NCBI RefSeq assembly: GCF_000802965.1
Contig: NZ_JSAK01000021.1
Location: 82,873 to 146,872 of the forward strand
Origin: Pseudomonas fluorescens
GTDB lineage: Bacteria; Pseudomonadota; Gammaproteobacteria; Pseudomonadales; Pseudomonadaceae
DNA: 64,000 bases
Direction: 5' to 3'
The position numbers and the translations under genes are program-made. Positions 60,329-64,000 of this stretch are shown one piece after another (position 1 is the stretch's first letter; every line of letters starts with the position of its first letter). Under the pieces are notes generated by a model. It worked only from the letters and a program-made list of their open reading frames with translations, was not told the origin of the DNA and made no database searches.

Positions 60329-62632
60329 CTACTTACCGAGTGAAATTTTCGGCGCCCAAGTCAGCCATTCCTCTTCAAACTTGTCGAACAGCGGGAACGT
60401 CTGCGCCGGTCGCGCCACAGTGCCCATACGCTCACCGTCCGGCGTGGCAAACGCAACGCCACCCTGAATCATGGTTTCCAGCGATTCGGTCCGCACCGTC
60501 GCTCCTCTGAACAGGCCGACATCAAAGTCAAAACCACTGGTGTTCCAGAAACGCGTGCCACTGCGCACCAATGGCGCGTACTTCGGCTCGATCAGGATGT
60601 GAATCAGCACCCGGTCCGCGGTCTGGCCCAGTTCATATCCCGTCACCTTGCCCACGGTGATTTCACGATAGGTCACCGGCACACCCGGTTTAAGAGACCC
60701 ACGGCGGGCAGCGCTCAATACCAGGCTCAGCCCGGCTTCTTGTTTGGCCGACTCTGGTGGATTGGCCAAGGCCACGAATTTTTTCTGCGGCCCCAGGTTC
60801 TTCGCTGCGGGCTGCACTTCGATGTATTGCCCGGTCACCAGGGTTTCCAGATTGGAGGTCTTGATCAGACCCAGTTCAGGCTTGACCACCCAAAATTCAC
60901 TGCCAACCCGCGCAATACGCTCAGGCACTTCGGTGACGCGCACCGTCAACAACACTGATTGCAAATCACCACTGAGGTCGACGCCCTCAATCTTGCCGAC
61001 ATCCAGACCCTTGAAACGAATCGGCGTACCGGCGCGCAAACCATCGGCGCGGTCGACCTTGATCGTGATCACCTCGCCTTTTTGCGTGGCGTCTTCATGG
61101 CTGGCGAACAGGCGGAAACGTGGAATGCGCTTCTGCAACGGCGCCTTGGCTACTGGTGTTTCAAAGGCAATGCCGCCGGCCATCAGGCTTTGCAGCGATT
61201 CGCTTTTAACTTGAATTCCACCGGTCAGCCCACCCGTCAGCGTGATACCGCTGGCGTTCCAGAACCGCGTCGAACCGTTGACCAGATTTTCATATTCCTT
61301 CTCGATGTGGACACCGATCACCAATTGGTTTCGCTTGCGTGAAAATTGATAGCTCTGAACCGAGCCCACCTTGACCTGTTTGTAGAGAATCGGACTGCCG
61401 ACCTCTAGCGAGCCGAGATTGTCGGTGAACAACACCAGGTGCAGACCCGGCGAGCGCAAGTCCAGCGGCGGCGCCTTGGGCCGAGCGACGAACTCACGTT
61501 GCGGCGCAGCACCTTTATCCCCAGGGCGGACGGCGATGTAGTTACCCTTTACCAACGCTTCAAGTCCGGTGATCCCCGCGAGGGAAATAGAGGGTTTCAC
61601 CACCCAGAATTGAGTGCCGTCGACCAGGTAATCCTCGGCCAAAGGGTCTAGCGTCAATTCAGCACTGGCGGCAGTCAGGTCGGCATCAATCTTGAGCGCC
61701 TTGAGCGTGCCGACCTGAATGCCCTTGTACATGACCGGTGTGCGACCGGCTTGCAGGCCTTCGAAGTCACTGAGCTTGACCTTGACCTTGATCCCGGCCG
61801 CAGCCGCATCGAAGTCTTCATAGAGACGGAAAGGCAGGCTCGGATCTGTCGGCGGGCTGTCCTTGCGGTTCTCCGGCGTAGCGAACGCAATACCGCCGGC
61901 AACGATGCTGGCCAGGGACTCGCTGCGCACTTTCACGCCCGACAGGTTGGCGTCGATGCTGATGCCGCTGGCGTTCCAGAAACGCGTGTGTTTGCGCACC
62001 AGTTTGGCGTAGGTCGGCTCGATGAATACTTTAAGTTCGACGGTGCTTTGGTCTTCGGAGAGCACGTAGCTTTTGATCTGACCGACCTTGATTTGCTTGT
62101 AGAACACCGGGCTACCACGATTGAGCGAGCCTAGGCGATCGGCCTTGATCGTCAGGTGCAGTCCAGGCTGGGCATCGGACAGCGGTGGTTCTTCGGCCAG
62201 CGCCTTGAACTTGCGGGTGGGCTCGCCTTCGCCCGGGCTGATCGCAACGTAGTTACCCGAAACCAGCGTCTCCAGCCCAGTGATACCAGCCAGCGTCACG
62301 CTCGGTTTGACCAGCCAGAAGCGCGTACTGGTGCGCAGGTATTGCTCAACGTCCTTGTTCATCTCGACAGTGGCAATCACACCTTTGGAAGTGCCTTCAT
62401 CATCGAGCTTGAGCGCCTTCACCTTGCCGACCGGCATGCCTTTGTAAACAACTTCGGTCTTGTTGGCTTGAATACCTTCGCCACTTTCGAAACGGACCTG
62501 AACTTCGATGCCCGTCTCGTTATAGGCACGCCAGCCGAGCCAGCCGCCGATGATCAAGGCAATCAGGGGTAACACCCAAATGGCAGACCAGTTCGAGGCC
62601 GGTCGGGTTTTCGCTGTAGGCAAATCAGTCAT
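60329..62632 (-). CDS. MCE-domain lipid-transport protein (PqiB/LetB type)
   Basis: 767 aa. One N-terminal membrane helix (WSAIWVLPLIALIIGGWLGW) then six MCE domains, each with the V/LYKGxxVGxVxxxxL pattern (for example YKGMPVGKVKALKL, YKQIKVGQIKSYVL, YREITVGKVTGYEL). E. coli PqiB has three MCE domains and LetB seven; six is intermediate. It should form a periplasmic tunnel for lipids between the two membranes. Overlaps the upstream PqiA-type gene by 8 bases. Confidence 0.93.
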   Translation of the reverse strand: MTDLPTAKTRPASNWSAIWVLPLIALIIGGWLGWRAYNETGIEVQVRFESGEGIQANKTEVVYKGMPVGKVKALKLDDEGTSKGVIATVEMNKDVEQYLRTSTRFWLVKPSVTLAGITGLETLVSGNYVAISPGEGEPTRKFKALAEEPPLSDAQPGLHLTIKADRLGSLNRGSPVFYKQIKVGQIKSYVLSEDQSTVELKVFIEPTYAKLVRKHTRFWNASGISIDANLSGVKVRSESLASIVAGGIAFATPENRKDSPPTDPSLPFRLYEDFDAAAAGIKVKVKLSDFEGLQAGRTPVMYKGIQVGTLKALKIDADLTAASAELTLDPLAEDYLVDGTQFWVVKPSISLAGITGLEALVKGNYIAVRPGDKGAAPQREFVARPKAPPLDLRSPGLHLVLFTDNLGSLEVGSPILYKQVKVGSVQSYQFSRKRNQLVIGVHIEKEYENLVNGSTRFWNASGITLTGGLTGGIQVKSESLQSLMAGGIAFETPVAKAPLQKRIPRFRLFASHEDATQKGEVITIKVDRADGLRAGTPIRFKGLDVGKIEGVDLSGDLQSVLLTVRVTEVPERIARVGSEFWVVKPELGLIKTSNLETLVTGQYIEVQPAAKNLGPQKKFVALANPPESAKQEAGLSLVLSAARRGSLKPGVPVTYREITVGKVTGYELGQTADRVLIHILIEPKYAPLVRSGTRFWNTSGFDFDVGLFRGATVRTESLETMIQGGVAFATPDGERMGTVARPAQTFPLFDKFEEEWLTWAPKISLGK

Positions 62633-63248
62633 GGTCGTCGTCCGACTCCGTGTTATCCCAAATCAGTCGGGGATCGAAAGTTACTGCGGCAAGCATTGTC
62701 AGAATCACCACGCTGGCAAAGGCGATGGCGCCAAGATCAGCTTCGATACTGGCGAGCCGTCCAAAATTCACGAGTGCCACCAGGATGGCGATCACAAAAA
62801 TATCGAGCATCGACCAGCGGCCAATGAACTCGATAAAACGATACATCCATATGCGCTGCCGAGCCGAAAGTGGCTGGCGTCGCTGCACGGAATACAACAG
62901 CAGTGCGATGCCCACGAGTTTGAATGTGGGCACAAGAATACTGGCGATAAAGACCACGGCGGCAATTGGAATCATGCCGTGCTGAACCAGTTGGATGACA
63001 CCCGACATGATGGTGCTGGGGTCACCCTTGCCCAGGGAGCTCACGGTCATGATCGGCAGCACATTGGCTGGTATATAAAGAATGGCGGCAGTGATCAGCA
63101 ATGCCCAGGTGCGCACCAGACTGTTCGGGCGCCGGGCATGAACCAAGGCACCGCATCGAGTGCAGACCTGTTCATCGGTATCAGCTTCCTGCTTGTTCAA
63201 TTCATGGCACTCCGCACAAACCAGAATGCCTGCATCAATCGCCCGCAT
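62625..63248 (-). CDS. PqiA/LetA-family inner-membrane protein, second half
   Basis: 207 aa from ATG 63248, six bases after GGAGAGG; ATG 63254 would leave no spacing. CAECHELN and CTRCG form the N-terminal zinc ribbon; four membrane helices follow. With the upstream gene it corresponds to the two halves of a LetA/PqiA protein encoded separately. Partner of the MCE protein. Confidence 0.9.
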   Translation of the reverse strand: MRAIDAGILVCAECHELNKQEADTDEQVCTRCGALVHARRPNSLVRTWALLITAAILYIPANVLPIMTVSSLGKGDPSTIMSGVIQLVQHGMIPIAAVVFIASILVPTFKLVGIALLLYSVQRRQPLSARQRIWMYRFIEFIGRWSMLDIFVIAILVALVNFGRLASIEADLGAIAFASVVILTMLAAVTFDPRLIWDNTESDDDHD

Positions 63249-63894
63249 GGGCATCCTCTCCTGATAGAGCCTGCCAGATCTGGTGAGGCGACATCACGAC
63301 CTCCAACCAGACCTGGACCAATAACAAACCGATGAAACATGCCAGCCCGAAACCTATGGTCATGGCTGCCATATCTGCCAGCTTGACGATCGCTACCAGC
63401 ACGCCCATGAGGTAAACCTCGAGCATTCCCCAATCTCTTAGATGGTGATAAATGCGGTAGAGCAGCAAACCGTAACTGCGCCCGATATCAAGACGAATAC
63501 TCAGCAAGACAGCCAGTTGGCAAAGCAGTTTGAGTAACGGGATCCCCATGCTGCACAGGAACACAATCACCGAAACGCTCTGCATGCCTGTATTGAACAG
63601 GCCCACAACGCCGCTCCAGACGGTGTCTTGCGAAGATTGCCCGAGTAGATTGAGCTGCATGATCGGTAAAAAGTTCGCAGGAACGTACAACAACAATGCA
63701 GCGATAACCAAGGCAAGGCTGCGCTGCACGACATTGTGTCGATGGGCGTAGAGCTCGTAACCGCAGCGCGGACACAGGGCTTTTTCGCCATGGGCGAGCT
63801 CGGGCTTGCGCATCAGCAAGTCGCACTCATGACATGCCACCAAATCGTCCAGCGGTAATTCTGACAGCCTGGAGGCGTCAACCGGATCTGGCAT
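63235..63894 (-). CDS. PqiA/LetA-family inner-membrane protein, first half
   Basis: 219 aa. N-terminal zinc ribbon CHECDLL and CPRCGYELY, then four membrane helices (LALVIAALLLYVPANFLPIM; GVLVAIVKLADMA). First gene visible of the PqiA-PqiA-MCE operon; overlaps the next gene by 14 bases. The promoter should lie in the last 106 bases of the window, where I see no clear boxes. Confidence 0.92.
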   Translation of the reverse strand: MPDPVDASRLSELPLDDLVACHECDLLMRKPELAHGEKALCPRCGYELYAHRHNVVQRSLALVIAALLLYVPANFLPIMQLNLLGQSSQDTVWSGVVGLFNTGMQSVSVIVFLCSMGIPLLKLLCQLAVLLSIRLDIGRSYGLLLYRIYHHLRDWGMLEVYLMGVLVAIVKLADMAAMTIGFGLACFIGLLLVQVWLEVVMSPHQIWQALSGEDAHAGD

Positions 63895-64000
63895 AAGGAC
63901 TCTGACTCCAAAAAAGTAGGGCTTATTCTAGTGGCCTGAGTCAAAAATAACTGTGCAATTTGTGCAAGGAAAGGCAATGTTTTCCTGCGGACAAAACAAA

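Overview
The window reads as a Pseudomonas chromosome, most likely of the P. fluorescens group. The order phrB, pagL, murI, moeB, prmC, prfA, hemA, TPR lipoprotein, lolB, ispE, tRNA-Gln, prs, rplY, pth, ychF matches the arrangement I recall around PA4658-PA4673 of P. aeruginosa. The high-GC coding style and repeated REP/BIME palindromes in the intergenic gaps agree. No replication origin, rRNA or CRISPR array is visible.

Bases 1-21,230 are conserved core. First comes a photolyase neighbourhood (DUF523/DUF1722 protein, MerR regulator, photolyase, small ORF, SDR, YkgJ). A PagL lipid A deacylase follows. A leftward operon of translation, cofactor and envelope genes comes next (hemA-prfA-prmC-moeB-murI). 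A rightward run carries a TPR lipoprotein, lolB, ispE, tRNA-Gln, prs, rplY, pth and ychF. An Fsr-type efflux pump and a chemoreceptor finish the block.

Bases 21,296-40,107 are an 18.8-kb integrated element in the 3' end of a tRNA-Met(CAT) gene. It is bounded by a perfect 19-bp direct repeat. It has a P4-type integrase at the left end and an excisionase-like gene at the right end. Inside are two AlpA-type regulators, an HTH_39 protein, a KilA-N protein, a structured P4-immunity-like/Icd-like region, a Toprim primase-like protein with a DUF927 helicase-like ATPase, and two repeat arrays that look like replication or regulatory cis sites. It also has a pair of podovirus-type DNA-ejection proteins (one with a lytic transglycosylase domain), a MobV relaxase with a candidate oriT hairpin, and a trypsin-like protease translationally coupled to a 76-aa protein. 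There is no capsid, portal, terminase, tail or type IV secretion gene. The element looks like a hybrid between a phage satellite and a mobilizable island that would need helpers for transfer. This is the most novel part of the window.

Bases 40,108-64,000 return to chromosome: a DUF2817 peptidase-like protein, gamma-glutamyltransferase, D-Ala-D-Ala ligase, LysE exporter, a frameshifted flavin-reductase-like gene, a PAS-chemoreceptor, an MFS symporter, an AtoE-type fatty-acid transporter, a HepT/MntA toxin-antitoxin pair, an exported protein of unknown function, carbonic anhydrase, an acidic small protein, rimI with a HolD-like partner, the MksF-MksE-MksB condensin operon, and a PqiA-PqiA-MCE lipid transport operon that runs up to the right edge.
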